Shown in pieces: positions 47,436 through 56,744 of a DNA stretch of 64,000 nt (positions are counted from its first letter, which is position 1; every line of letters begins with the position of its first letter). Below the pieces are notes generated by a model that ran no database searches, was not told the origin of the DNA, and saw only the letters and a list, made by a program, of their open reading frames with translations. The stretch comes from Clostridium sp. BJN0013. GTDB lineage: Bacteria > Bacillota > Clostridia > Clostridiales > Clostridiaceae. The translations under genes were made by a program, and so were the position numbers. The stretch lies in assembly GCF_040939125.1 (NCBI RefSeq), contig NZ_CP162495.1:434001-498000 (forward strand), in the 5' to 3' direction.

Positions 47436-48281
47436 ATGAGTGCTGAAGAAATAGTAAAGATAGCAATAGAAAAGAAGGCGTATATAATGAATCCGACAAT
47501 TTATTATTTTTCCGCTACGGGCAATTCGCTGACAATAGCCCGGCAAATTGCAAAGGGACTTGGAAACTGTATAATTAAGTCCATGGCTGTAAGGGTGACG
47601 GATGAGCCTGTTGGTGGTCCTGATAATCCGATTGGTTTCGTCTTTCCCGTTTTTTATATCGGGTTACCGAGACTTGTAAAACGCTTTGTACAAAACCTCA
47701 ATATCGTTAAAGGAACTTATTGCTTTGCATTTATAAATTTCGGTGGAAACGGAGCGGATACTTTGGGGATGCTGGACGATATCTTAAAAGAAAAGGGTGT
47801 TTGTCTGTCCTATTCAGCTGGGGTAAAGATGCCGGGGAATTATATCGTGAAGTATCAGGCTTTCGCTCCCGATGTTGTACAAAAACTGATAAAAAATGCA
47901 ATGGAAAAGGCAGATGAAGCCGCCGAAGCAGTTGCTGGTGGCAAGCTGCAGCCGGTTAGAAGAAAGGCCAGGCTTCTTAGTAAGATAGCCAATTGCAGTT
48001 ATTTATACAAAGGTATCTCCGAATGGGACAAAAAATTTGAGGTGAGCGAAAAGTGTAGTGGCTGCGGTCTGTGCGCCAGAGTATGCCCTGTAAACAATAT
48101 AAAAATGGAAGATCGGAATCCGGTTTGGCAGCATCATTGTGAGCGGTGTCTTGCCTGTATTCAGTGGTGCCCATATGAAGCAATAGAGTATGGCAGAAAA
48201 ACAATCGGGCGCAGAAGATATCACAATCCAAATGTTAAGGTTGAGGATATTATAAAAGGATCGACATGTAAAAATATTTAA
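47436..48281 (+). CDS. EFR1-type flavodoxin-ferredoxin protein
   Basis: An electron-transfer protein with an N-terminal flavodoxin-like domain (YYFSATGNSLTIARQIAKGL, the FMN phosphate loop, and FVFPVFYIGLP) and a C-terminal pair of 4Fe-4S clusters (CSGCGLCARVCPVN and CERCLACIQWCPYEAIEYG). Such proteins are common in anaerobic Firmicutes; the partner is unknown. The frame starts at ATG 47436 after GGTGTGAGG. The family usually begins just before YYFSATGNS, so ATG 47487 (MNPTIYYF), after AAGAAGG, is an equally good start. If 47436 is right, the first 17 residues are an unusual extension. Confidence 0.85.
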   Translation: MSAEEIVKIAIEKKAYIMNPTIYYFSATGNSLTIARQIAKGLGNCIIKSMAVRVTDEPVGGPDNPIGFVFPVFYIGLPRLVKRFVQNLNIVKGTYCFAFINFGGNGADTLGMLDDILKEKGVCLSYSAGVKMPGNYIVKYQAFAPDVVQKLIKNAMEKADEAAEAVAGGKLQPVRRKARLLSKIANCSYLYKGISEWDKKFEVSEKCSGCGLCARVCPVNNIKMEDRNPVWQHHCERCLACIQWCPYEAIEYGRKTIGRRRYHNPNVKVEDIIKGSTCKNI

Positions 48282-48474
48282 CCGCAGTACTGATTCCCAT
48301 GGCACATAATAGATAATTATATTGTGTTTTATTTTGTAAATGAACATGTGCATTCTTTACGGTCCCAGTAATTTTAAGAATGTTTTATGCTGTGTTTTGT
48401 CTCCCCATATACTATAATATTTGTGAAAATGCGGTTAGGAATAATCCGATATAAGATTATTTGAAATTTAGGTA

Positions 48475-48579
48475 ATGTTGACTATTGGGGAACTGGAGAT
48501 TTGCAAATTGCAATAAAAAATACTAAGGATTTCGGAAGGGCTAAGGAATGTATTCATAAGGCTTATGAGGAAAATTAAC
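48475..48579 (+). pseudogene. DUF5655-like C-terminal remnant
   Basis: A start-less frame of about 34 codons that contains YWGTGDLQIAIKNTKDFGRA and ends KECIHKAYEEN before TAA. The WGTGDLE-type start and K-x-x-I-x-K-(A/S)YEEN end fit a DUF5655 domain tail of a restriction-endonuclease-like protein. The rest of the 330-base gap shows nothing else. Confidence 0.4.
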
Positions 48580-48614
48580 AGTGTTAATTATTTTTAGTAT
48601 TAGGAGGTAAATTG

Positions 48615-49897
48615 ATGTTTCAGTTTAATAACAATATTTTAGTTATTGGGACAGGGTATGTAGGTTTGGTCAGCGGTGCATGTCTTTCAGAATTTGGTAT
48701 GAATGTCATATGCATGGATAATGATTTAGACAAGATAGAAAAGTTGAAAAGTGGAGAAATGCCTATATATGAACCGGGGCTTTATGATATAGTAAAGAAA
48801 AATATGAATCAAGGTAGGTTGAGTTTCACAAGTGACTTGAAATATGCCGTTGAAAACTCGAGGGTTATATTTATTGCAGTTGGTACCCCTCCGCTGGAAG
48901 ACGGCTCAGCAGATCTGCAGTATGTGCTTGATGCAGCTTGCGAAGTGGCGGAATATATGAATGAATATAAAATCATTGTAGATAAGAGTACAGTTCCTGT
49001 AGGAACGGGACAAAAGGTAAAAGCAAAGGTAAGGGATGTATTGAATGCAAGGAATGTAAATTATGACTTTGATATAGTATCCAATCCAGAATTTTTAAGA
49101 GAGGGAGCTGCTGTAAAAGATTTTACACATCCGGATAGGGTCGTTGTGGGGGTTGAAAGCAAAAAAGCTGAGGAGATAATGAAGCAAATATATAAAGTAT
49201 TGTATATTATAAGTGTGCCTTTTGTTATAACTAATTTGGAAACTGCAGAGTTGATAAAGTATGCTTCTAATGCTTTTCTTGCGACTAAAATTTCTTTTAT
49301 AAATGAAATGGCAAATATATGCGAGGAAGTTGGAGCTGATGTTCACAAACTGGCCCAGGATATGGGGGAAGCTGTTTTCCAAAAGACACTAAAGCATTAG
49401 TGCACATAGCAAAAGAAGCTGGCGTGAGGTCTGAAATTACAGAGACTGTTATAAAAGTAAATGACGCCCAAAAGGAAAGAATGATTAGCAAGATAAAGAA
49501 TAGATTTAACAATGATTTACATGGGAAAAAGATAGCACTTTGGGGATTGTCATTCAAGCCGGAAACAGATGATTTAAGAGAATCACCGGCTCTTTACATA
49601 GGTAAAAGGTTGATTGAAGAAGGGGCAGAAGTTAATGTATATGATCCAATAGCTATGGGTAACTGTCAGAAATTTTATTCTGAAATTCAATTTAATTATT
49701 GCAAGAATGAATATGAAGCTTGTAAAAATGCGGAGGCAGTTGTCTTAGCTACCGAATGGAATCAATTTAGAAGCATGAATTTAAATAAAATTAAAAGTAA
49801 TATGAAAGGTGCCTTGTTTCTGGATTTTAGGAATGTATATGAACTACAGGAAATGAAAAAGATTGGCTTTGATTATGAAGGAGTTGGCAGAAAATGA
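48615..49897 (+). pseudogene. UDP-glucose 6-dehydrogenase, broken by a deletion in the active-site segment
   Basis: This enzyme oxidises UDP-glucose to UDP-glucuronate for surface polysaccharide. The first frame (to 49400) has the NAD fold NILVIGTGYVGLVSGACLSE and EFLREG. It reads normally to DVHKLAQDMG and then shifts. The second frame (49400-49897) resumes with VHIAKEAGVRSEITETVIKV and LWGLSFKPETDDLRESPA. At the join the bases that should encode the catalytic Cys motif GSCFPKDTKAL are present but out of frame, and about 16 codons before them are missing. The start is ATG 48615, 7 bases after AGGAGG. Confidence 0.85.
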
Positions 49898-50852
49898 AAA
49901 ACATATTGGTTACAGGCGGTTCGGGATTTATAGGTTCCAATTTGTGTGATAGGTTGTTGAGTTTAGGATACAAACTGATAAATATAGATAATTTTAATGA
50001 TTATTATGCTTCTGAAATAAAGGAAAAAAACATTGAGATGGCATTGAAAAATGATAACTATACACTATATAGAGGTGACATACTTGACAAGGATTTGATA
50101 AATAGAATATTTGCTGAAAATGATATAGAACTGGTCATACACCTGGCTGCCATGGCAGGTGTCCGGAATTCCCTGAAAGATCCTCTTGAATATGTGGATA
50201 TAGATATTAAAGGCACTGTAAATTTACTTCAAATATGTGCTGAAAGAGGAGTAAAAAAATTTATTGAAGCCTCTTCTTCATCTGTATACGGGGTTAATTC
50301 AAAACTTCCCTTTTCAGAGAATGACAGTGTAGATCTTCAGATTTCACCTTATGCTGCTGCAAAAAGAGCTGCGGAATTGTTTTGTTCAACCTATACAAGA
50401 TTATATGGAATAAGTACGGCCTGCTTGAGATTCTTTACCGTTTACGGGCCAAGGCAGAGGCCGGAAATGGCAATACATATATTCACAAAAAATATAGATG
50501 AAGGCAAACCGATAAATATGTTTGGTGATGGTTCGAGTGAAAGGGATTACACTTATATAGACGACATAGTGGATGGAATAACTTCTTTGATAGACAGAAA
50601 TTTTGAATTTGAAATATTTAATCTTGGTAACAGTGAAACCATCTCTCTTTATGATTTAATAAAAATCATAGAGAATGTTGTAGGTAAAAAGGCCATTATC
50701 AATAGAATGGATATACAAAAAGGTGATGCACCCGTTACTTATGCGGATATAAGCAAGGCAAAAAAATTCATTGGATATAATCCAAAGTTAATATAAGACA
50801 GGGTATTGAAAAATTTTATGAGTGGTATTGCAATGAAGTAAAAAACGAATAG
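49894..50852 (+). pseudogene. UDP-glucuronate 4-epimerase-like SDR, frameshifted at its end
   Basis: NAD-dependent epimerase of the extended SDR family: TGGSGFIGSNLCDRLL, HLAAMAGVRNSL, the S-x-Y-x3-K type motif in SSSSVYG ... YAAAKRAAELFC, and RFFTVYGPRQRPEMA. It overlaps the dehydrogenase by 4 bases; together they would convert UDP-glucose to UDP-galacturonate. The frame stops at 50796 after YNPKLI. A one-base shift near 50788 restores NIRQGIEKFYEWYCNEVKNE ending at 50852, the normal family end. Only about the last 20 residues are affected, so residual activity is possible. Confidence 0.8.
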
Positions 50853-50876
50853 TTTTTTACAACCATCCGTTTTTTT
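50842..50876. terminator. Bidirectional terminator between epimerase and GT4 gene
   Basis: AAAACGAAT and ATCCGTTTT (one imperfect pair) around a loop, with T-runs on both strands. It lies between converging genes. Confidence 0.45.
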
Positions 50877-50959
50877 GCAAATATAACGCTGAGCAATTTA
50901 CTGCTTACCTTTAATAGACCTTTGTTGCAATTTTGGTTCCGCCTGATTTTATAATATAA

Positions 50960-52105
50960 TTAAGCACTGATAACACCATTCTTTTTATTAAGTAAAATAT
51001 CATTATAGGTATCCATAAGTCTGCTAAAAACCTTATTCCAGGATCTTTTCAGTCCAGTATCTCTGGCATTTGTCCTTAACGTGTTTCTCAAGTTTTCATC
51101 TTCAATTAACTCTACCATTAAACCAATTAGCTCATTGACATTCCTTGCTTTGAACTTAAGGCCATTAATTCTGTGGTCAATAATATTTTTAACTCCCCCT
51201 GCGTCAGCACCTATAACAGGGATACCAGAGGCCATAGCCTCAAGTACTACATTTCCAAAGGTCTCTGTTGAAGAAGGAAACACAAATATGTCACTGGATG
51301 CATAAATTTGTGCTAATTCTTTTCCTTTCTTAAATCCCGTAAATATAGTATCTTTGGGAAAATTATTTTTACATTTATCCAGGTATGGACCTTCTCCTGT
51401 TATAATAAGAACTATCTTGTCTCTATATTTATTGTAGACTTGTCTGTAAGCATCAATTAAAATATCTAAGTCCTTCTCGGGTGAAACCCTGCCTACATAT
51501 AAAAATACCAATTTATTATTGATACCAAGCTGTCTTCTTAGATCCTCACTCCTCAATTCAGGATTAAACTTTTTAGAATCTATGCCTCTTGAAAAAATAT
51601 CTGTATTTGCTATTCCTTCCTTTTTAAGATACAATTTTATTTCTTCCGACGGACATAATGTCAAATTATTTTGATTGTGAAACCATCTCATATAAGCCCA
51701 TATGGAATTATTTAAAAAGTCTAAATTATAATAATTTAAATACTGACAAAAATTAGTTGTATAATTAGATACAGTAGGTATCCCATGTTTTTTCCCATAC
51801 TTTAATCCGGTCATTCCCATGTTGAATTCGGTCATGAGCTGTATTATATCTGGCTTAAAACTAGATAGTGAGGCATTTACTTTGAAAGTGTTAGGAAAAG
51901 CTATTCTGCATTCCGGATAGAGAAAAAATTTTATACTAAAAAATCTTTGAACATTATAACTTTCGTTTTTCTCTATATCGTTATCAGGTGCAAATATTAA
52001 ATATTCAATATTATTTGCTTCATAATATTCTATAAGTTTATTTAAAGTGTTGGTAACTCCATTTATCTGGGGTAAAAAAGTATCTGTAAAAATAGCTACT
52101 TTCAC
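50960..52105 (-). CDS. GT4 glycosyltransferase (glycolipid mannosyl/glucosyltransferase type)
   Basis: A 381-residue GT-B enzyme. N-terminal MKVAIFTDTFLPQINGVTNTL and the C-terminal nucleotide-sugar site VFLYVGRVSPEKDLDIL ... FVFPSSTETFGNVVLEAMASG, including the E-x7-E motif, place it in family 4. The FTDTFLPQINGV start is shared by diacylglycerol glucosyltransferases and GDP-mannose mannosyltransferases, so it probably glycosylates a membrane lipid on the cytoplasmic side. It appears intact. The gene faces the decayed dehydrogenase/epimerase pair. The start is ATG at 52105, after a GGAGGG-like site. Confidence 0.88.
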   Translation of the reverse strand: MKVAIFTDTFLPQINGVTNTLNKLIEYYEANNIEYLIFAPDNDIEKNESYNVQRFFSIKFFLYPECRIAFPNTFKVNASLSSFKPDIIQLMTEFNMGMTGLKYGKKHGIPTVSNYTTNFCQYLNYYNLDFLNNSIWAYMRWFHNQNNLTLCPSEEIKLYLKKEGIANTDIFSRGIDSKKFNPELRSEDLRRQLGINNKLVFLYVGRVSPEKDLDILIDAYRQVYNKYRDKIVLIITGEGPYLDKCKNNFPKDTIFTGFKKGKELAQIYASSDIFVFPSSTETFGNVVLEAMASGIPVIGADAGGVKNIIDHRINGLKFKARNVNELIGLMVELIEDENLRNTLRTNARDTGLKRSWNKVFSRLMDTYNDILLNKKNGVISA

Positions 52106-52559
52106 ATTATCCCTCCTATATCCCCTGTTAGATTATAATTTTTTGAATTTCCAAATTTGCTTATATTTAAATAAAGTATATCTCTTAAAATGACCTCCTC
52201 TGCCTAACGTATTTCTTTGCACATTAAAATAATTGATGATACATCCTTTTGTGGCAAACTGTTATTATCAATTAATTTTGACCTGCCTTATATAAGAGGA
52301 ATTTACAATATAATAATATCTCTTATAGATATTTTTTGATTGCATATTTATGTTAAGTTTATGATAAATATTATGAATTTGAGTTAATATTGGGATTACT
52401 TAGTGTAGCTGTCTTTTAATTATGACAGACTGTTGTCAGGTTAAAGGTGATATAATGGCAGTATATCAGAAATGGCTGGGGGAACTTTTTATGAAGGCAA
52501 TTGGCATGGTGGATGACCATATAAGAACATGCCCTTACCATTCCACAAATAGATAATCT

Positions 52560-52725
52560 GTTTAAGATTTTAAGAAAAAAAGATGCTGTACTTGAAAAGC
52601 TGTGCATGGAAAAAGAAAAGTTGAATTACTACGCAAGTACGGATGTTAAGACAGGGGCATTAAATAGAAGATCAGGTTTGAAATTGCAGAAGACGATCTT
52701 TCTATATAATGTAAATAAAGTATAG
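52560..52725 (+). pseudogene. GGDEF-domain remnant
   Basis: A start-less frame reads QIDNLFKILRKKDAVLEKL then YYASTDVKTGALNRRSGLKL and soon stops at 52725. YYA-x-TD-x-x-TG-x-LNRR-x-GL is the beginning of a diguanylate cyclase GGDEF domain; the catalytic loop itself is absent. The remaining bases between 52106 and 52560 contain short open stretches I cannot assign. Confidence 0.55.
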
Positions 52726-52745
52726 CAATGAGGAGGTGATATCCT

Positions 52746-53327
52746 ATGCTGGACAAAGCAATTCTAATAGCTGCAAAGGCCCATGAAGGTCAAGTTGATA
52801 AAGGTGGACAGCCTTATATACTGCACCTCCTGCGGGTGATGTTTTCAAGAAAAAGTGAAGCTGAGAGAATATGTGCAGTACTCCACGATGTAATAGAAGA
52901 CACTGATATCTCCCTGGACTATTTAAAAGCCCAGGGATTTTCTGAGGAAGTACTATCTGCACTGGATGTCCTGACGAGGCGAAAGGGCGAAACCTATGAT
53001 GAATACATAAGCAGAGTTATAGAAAATAAAACAGCCTGCCATGTAAAATTGTGTGATTTATGCGACAATATGGATTTGTCAAGAATAGCAAATCCTTCAG
53101 ATGCAGATCATAAGAGGATGAAAAAATACCGCAAAGCCGCAGATAGAATATCTGATGCTCTTGACGAGAATGAAGATGGAGAATTTGTCAACACCAAGGA
53201 AATCGAAATAGATGGCTGCGTATCAGTACCGGAAAACTGTTCAGAGGATGAATTCTGGGATAAATTTATAGATTTCATTGAGAGAAATTACTGGTCATTT
53301 TTCGGCGGCATAAATGAAATCAAGTGA
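52746..53327 (+). CDS. HD-domain (p)ppGpp hydrolase-like protein
   Basis: A 193-residue protein of the small RelA/SpoT hydrolase type. Metal and substrate motifs: AAKAHEGQVDKGGQPYILHLLRV (first His pair), the HD motif in VLHDVIEDTDI, and KLCDLCDNMDLSR (final Asp/Asn). A C-terminal extension of about 60 residues (FWDKFIDFIERNYWSFFGG) follows the HD fold. It could hydrolyse alarmones or related nucleotides. The start is ATG 52746 after GAGGAGGTGAT. It overlaps the next frame only through an unlikely early start. Confidence 0.82.
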   Translation: MLDKAILIAAKAHEGQVDKGGQPYILHLLRVMFSRKSEAERICAVLHDVIEDTDISLDYLKAQGFSEEVLSALDVLTRRKGETYDEYISRVIENKTACHVKLCDLCDNMDLSRIANPSDADHKRMKKYRKAADRISDALDENEDGEFVNTKEIEIDGCVSVPENCSEDEFWDKFIDFIERNYWSFFGGINEIK

Positions 53328-53356
53328 TTCTTGAGCATATGGAAAGGAGAAAGTAT

Positions 53357-53929
53357 ATGGCTAATTATAGGACACAAATACAAGTTGACGGTGGAACTAT
53401 GGAAACACTTCAGGATATTTTACCCCAGGGTAATGAATTGAACATATTGTTTGTAGGTAAAGTACCTACACCTTTCAGTGTTAAAGAAGGACATTATTTT
53501 CAGGGCAGGCAGGGTAAGATGTTCTGGAATAAACTTCAAAAATATGATATTTTACACATACCATCAGGAAGCAAGGAGGATGAACAGCTGTTAAACTATG
53601 GATATGGAATTGTGGATATTACAAAAATTCCAAAAAAATATGGGGTGGAGCCTTCGGCAGATGAGTATAGGAAGGGAGCTGAAAAGATATCCAGTATCAT
53701 TGGGTTATACAAGCCTAAGGTAATTGTCTTTATTTATAAAAGGGTGTTAGATAGGCTGTTGGATTGTGCCTTCAATATGAATACAATATCTCAGTATGGT
53801 TTTAATAGAAATTTAGAACGTGTACTTGGATCAAAAATCTTTGTATTTCCAATGCCGGGAACTCCCTGTAAAAAAGACGATGCAGACAAGTATATGATGC
53901 AGCTTAAAAAGCTGATTTCTGGCGATTAG
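53357..53929 (+). CDS. Uracil-DNA glycosylase superfamily protein (MUG-like)
   Basis: A 190-residue protein. ILFVGKVPTPFSVKEGHYFQG and FWNKLQ followed by GYGIVDITKIPKKYG match the mismatch-specific/thermophilic UDG fold (VGxNP...GHYF...FW...GxTD). In typical MUG the first motif is GINPG; here it is GKVPTPFS, with Lys-Val at the catalytic Asn position, so base-excision activity is uncertain. A C-terminal PGTPCKK segment corresponds to the HPS-type motif. The start is ATG 53357 after AAAGGAG; an in-frame ATG at 53324 lies upstream. It directly follows the HD hydrolase and may be co-transcribed. Confidence 0.72.
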   Translation: MANYRTQIQVDGGTMETLQDILPQGNELNILFVGKVPTPFSVKEGHYFQGRQGKMFWNKLQKYDILHIPSGSKEDEQLLNYGYGIVDITKIPKKYGVEPSADEYRKGAEKISSIIGLYKPKVIVFIYKRVLDRLLDCAFNMNTISQYGFNRNLERVLGSKIFVFPMPGTPCKKDDADKYMMQLKKLISGD

Positions 53930-53982
53930 TCCTTTTGCAATTTAATGAAAAAACTATTTTGAGAATAGGAAATGGGTTTGCC

Positions 53983-54332
53983 ATGAATCGTTTAATCACA
54001 GTGAGAGGTACAGGTAATACAGTGTTAGGCCGGATTTAATTGTTATTACAATGAACCTTGAATCACAGCATTGTAATTATGATAAGACAATGGAACTTGC
54101 TGCTATTGCAAAAACACAAATAAATCCACAGCTGAATGTACAGTTTTCTGTTAAGGACAAGACTGTTGCTAGTCAGAAACTTTTGATAAATGTAGTTGAA
54201 AATGCAAAACTCAAAGCGAAAACTTTAGCAAAGGCATCAGGGGTTATTCTTGGAGACTTGATTAGCATTGATTACAATTAGAGTGAACTGTGTTTTTATT
54301 CTCAAACAAGATATGAGGATGGGATTATATGC
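53983..54332 (+). pseudogene. SIMPL-domain (DUF541) protein, decayed
   Basis: ATG 53983 opens MNRLITVRGTGNTVLGR. After a frameshift near 54030 it continues PDLIVITMNLESQHCNYDKT and MELAAIAKTQ. It then jumps (internal deletion) to QLNVQFSVKDKTVASQKLL and AKTLAKASGVILGDLISIDY. A TAG at 54279 stands where the family has Trp, and beyond it SELCFYSQTRYEDG still fits. There are three independent lesions. Confidence 0.7.
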
Positions 54333-54610
54333 AAGATCTATTGATAGCAATATTCTATGATGTGGATAATTATTGTATAGGACTTGAAAATTACTGCAAA
54401 AGCCATTTTCTAACCGATAACTCTGACAGTGAATTTATGATGATTAAAAGCAAAACTTTATAATTAAGTGAAGTTATGACAATTACAATATATTTTCACT
54501 TATCAGGTTATAGAACCTTTAAAAGCTATTATAAAGAACATGCTTCTACTCTCCTTAAACCTTATTTTCCTAGGCTTGTGAGTTACAATAGATTTAATGA
54601 AGAATATTAA
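54329..54610 (+). pseudogene. IS982-family transposase N-terminal fragment
   Basis: ATG 54329 reads MQDLLIAIFYDVDNYCIGLE and NYCKSHFLTDNSDSEFMMIK. After a frameshift near 54460 it continues LSEVMTITIYFHLSGYRTFK, SYYKEHASTLLKPYFPRLVS and YNRF. This is the N-terminal third of an IS982 transposase; the catalytic domain is missing. It abuts the SIMPL remnant. Confidence 0.65.
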
Positions 54611-54728
54611 TGAAATTTGAAATTAGTTTTCATTTTTGCTATTGAGCTTTTATTGAGACTATGTGGATATACTTTATTATAATAACAAGGTATGGTATAA
54701 TTATTTACTAAAAAAGGGTGGTCATATT

Positions 54729-55403
54729 ATGTTTAGAATACTGATTGCAGAAGATAATGCGGAGCTTAGACATTTGTTTAGCCGTGTTCTGAGCAGAAAT
54801 GGGTATGAGCCGTTGGAGGCGGTTGACGGTGCGCAGGCGCTGGAAATTCTTGATCATGAAACCGTTGATTTAATTATCTCTGATATTATGATGCCAAAAG
54901 TAGACGGTTTTGAGCTGACAGCTTTGCTTCGGGAGGCTGGATATACACTTCCGATATTGATGATTACAGCTGCGGGTTCTTTTAATGATATTAAAAAAGG
55001 TTTTTCGTCCGGTACCGATGATTATATGGTAAAACCGGTCAATGTAGAGGAAATGGTAATCAGAGTAGGTGCTTTGCTGCGCCGTGCTCAGATGATTAAT
55101 GACAGAAAGCAAACCATTGGAGGGACCGTTTTGGATTATGATGCCATGACTGTAACCTTTGACGCCACGAGCTTTACACTTCCTCAGAAGGAATTTCAGC
55201 TTTTATATAAACTGCTCTCTGATCTCGGGCATATTTTTACCCGCCAACAGCTAATGGATGATATATGGGGTATTGATAGCTATACCGATCCACATACTGT
55301 GGAAGTCCATATCGGCCGGCTGCGGGATAAACTTCGGGACAATCGGGATTTTGAAATCGTGACTATGCGTGGAGTCGGATATAAGGCGGTGAAGCGTAAG
55401 TGA
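54729..55403 (+). CDS. OmpR-family response regulator (third two-component system)
   Basis: A 224-residue regulator: IAEDN at residues 6-10, Asp52 in IISDIMMPKVDG, Lys102 in DDYMVKPV, and a winged helix ending VTMRGVGYKAVKRK. The ATG at 54729 gives the normal N-terminus MFRILIAEDN; upstream codons from 54663 have no family match. The stop overlaps the kinase start by 4 bases. The downstream ABC-transporter scrap at about 56515 suggests it once controlled a multidrug ABC exporter. Confidence 0.9.
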   Translation: MFRILIAEDNAELRHLFSRVLSRNGYEPLEAVDGAQALEILDHETVDLIISDIMMPKVDGFELTALLREAGYTLPILMITAAGSFNDIKKGFSSGTDDYMVKPVNVEEMVIRVGALLRRAQMINDRKQTIGGTVLDYDAMTVTFDATSFTLPQKEFQLLYKLLSDLGHIFTRQQLMDDIWGIDSYTDPHTVEVHIGRLRDKLRDNRDFEIVTMRGVGYKAVKRK

Positions 55404-56446
55404 AGAAAAGACCTTTAAAATCCATGAGGCTATATTTTTCAATTATGGTCGTTTCCGTTGTTATAATAACAATTATTCTTGCAGGTCTGATAACTTTTTT
55501 CTTTGACCGGATGAAAATAACATGGCTGAGCAATCTGAATCCAATGCTGCAGATAGCCTTATATTGTACATTTTTAGGAATTTTGATTGCTGCCATATTT
55601 AATAAAAGCATTATTACCCCTATAAAGAAACTGAGTAATGCATCCCGTGAGGTTGCCAAGGGTGATTTTACAGTTAACCCTGATTGTAAATCAAATCTGA
55701 ATGAGATGAAAGAGTTGTTTGAGAATTTTAGAATTATGGTTGCTGAACTGGGTGCTACAGAAACTCTTCGCAACGACTTTGTATCTAATGTTTCCCATGA
55801 GATTAAAACACCAATCAATGCAATTGAGGGCTATGCCACTTTGCTGCAGGACAAAAATCAAGCTGAAGCAGAAAAAGATGAATATGTATCAAAAATTATC
55901 TATAATACAAAACGACTGTCCAACCTGGTGGGAAACATTCTGATGCTTTCCAAAGTGGAGAGTCAGAATATTCCCTTAAAAAAAAACCTGTATGCACTTG
56001 ATGAGCAAATCAGACAATCTATTGTCTCCTTGGAATCTAAATGGCTGGAAAAGGAGATTGAATTTGATGTGGAGCTTAACAGTATCAAATATACAGGGTT
56101 GGAAATGTTAATGTACCATGTATGGTCTAACCTGCTGGACAATGCAATTAAATTCACACCCAGACAAGGGCTCATTTCTATTAAATTAAAAGATAGCGGC
56201 AATCAGGTAGTCTGTTCGATCTCGGATACTGGTACAGGTATGACTGAAGAAATCAAAGCGCATATATTTGATAAATTCTATCAGGGTGATACCTCTCACC
56301 AGTCCGAAGGGAATGGGCTTGGGCTGGCACTAGTAAAGCAGATTGTGGATATTAGTAAGGGGGCCATAGAAGTGACTAGTACAGTTGGCAAAGGTTCGAG
56401 ATTTACAATTACGTTGCCTAATCCTTCATCAAATAACATTTTGTGA
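55400..56446 (+). CDS. Sensor histidine kinase with HAMP domain (third two-component system)
   Basis: A 348-residue kinase. Two membrane helices (about 13-35 and 48-67) are separated by a very short loop. A HAMP linker follows (IITPIKKLSNASREVAKGDF), then His133 in VSNVSHEIKTPINAIEGY, WSNLLDNAIKFTP (N box), SDTGTGMTEE, FDKFYQGD and GNGLGLALVKQI. All boxes are intact. It starts at GTG 55400, overlapping the regulator gene. Confidence 0.92.
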   Translation: MKKRPLKSMRLYFSIMVVSVVIITIILAGLITFFFDRMKITWLSNLNPMLQIALYCTFLGILIAAIFNKSIITPIKKLSNASREVAKGDFTVNPDCKSNLNEMKELFENFRIMVAELGATETLRNDFVSNVSHEIKTPINAIEGYATLLQDKNQAEAEKDEYVSKIIYNTKRLSNLVGNILMLSKVESQNIPLKKNLYALDEQIRQSIVSLESKWLEKEIEFDVELNSIKYTGLEMLMYHVWSNLLDNAIKFTPRQGLISIKLKDSGNQVVCSISDTGTGMTEEIKAHIFDKFYQGDTSHQSEGNGLGLALVKQIVDISKGAIEVTSTVGKGSRFTITLPNPSSNNIL

Positions 56447-56514
56447 TGAAACCTCAACAAAGCTCAACAAAAGCTGAAGTCGTGTTAAGGTTTTGTTGAT
56501 TAAGGAGTTTTATT

Positions 56515-56660
56515 CTGTAGATAACAAATTTGCATCTTTTATTGCACAAAGTAGATCCAACTATGCCAGCGGTCAAAGGCAAAGATTTACCATCGCCCGC
56601 ACGATATACAGAACTCCGGAAATGTTTATTTTTGTGGCTTCTCTATTAAAAGCTATTATT
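56515..56660 (+). pseudogene. ABC transporter ATPase fragment
   Basis: A start-less frame contains NYASGQRQRFTIARTIYRTP and EMFIFVASLLKAII. The GQRQR-x-x-IARxIYRxP signature of an exporter ATPase is clear, but Walker B has decayed (FVAS instead of DEAT-like) and the rest is gone. Confidence 0.6.
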
Positions 56661-56744
56661 TAGAAAGGTATTGTATTATGAAATTAGATAAAAGTATGGT
56701 ATCCGGAGCGGATAGGATGTAAAAGAAGAAAATAACAAGGTATG

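Noticed and set aside
47436-47480. The start of the flavodoxin gene (GGTGTGAGG...AGTGCTGAAGAAATAGTAAAGATA) resembles the start of the UPF0175 gene at 25150, suggesting a shared recombined leader
   Set aside because: The similarity is short, AT-rich and partly dictated by the ribosome binding site. It could be chance, so it is not listed as a finding.
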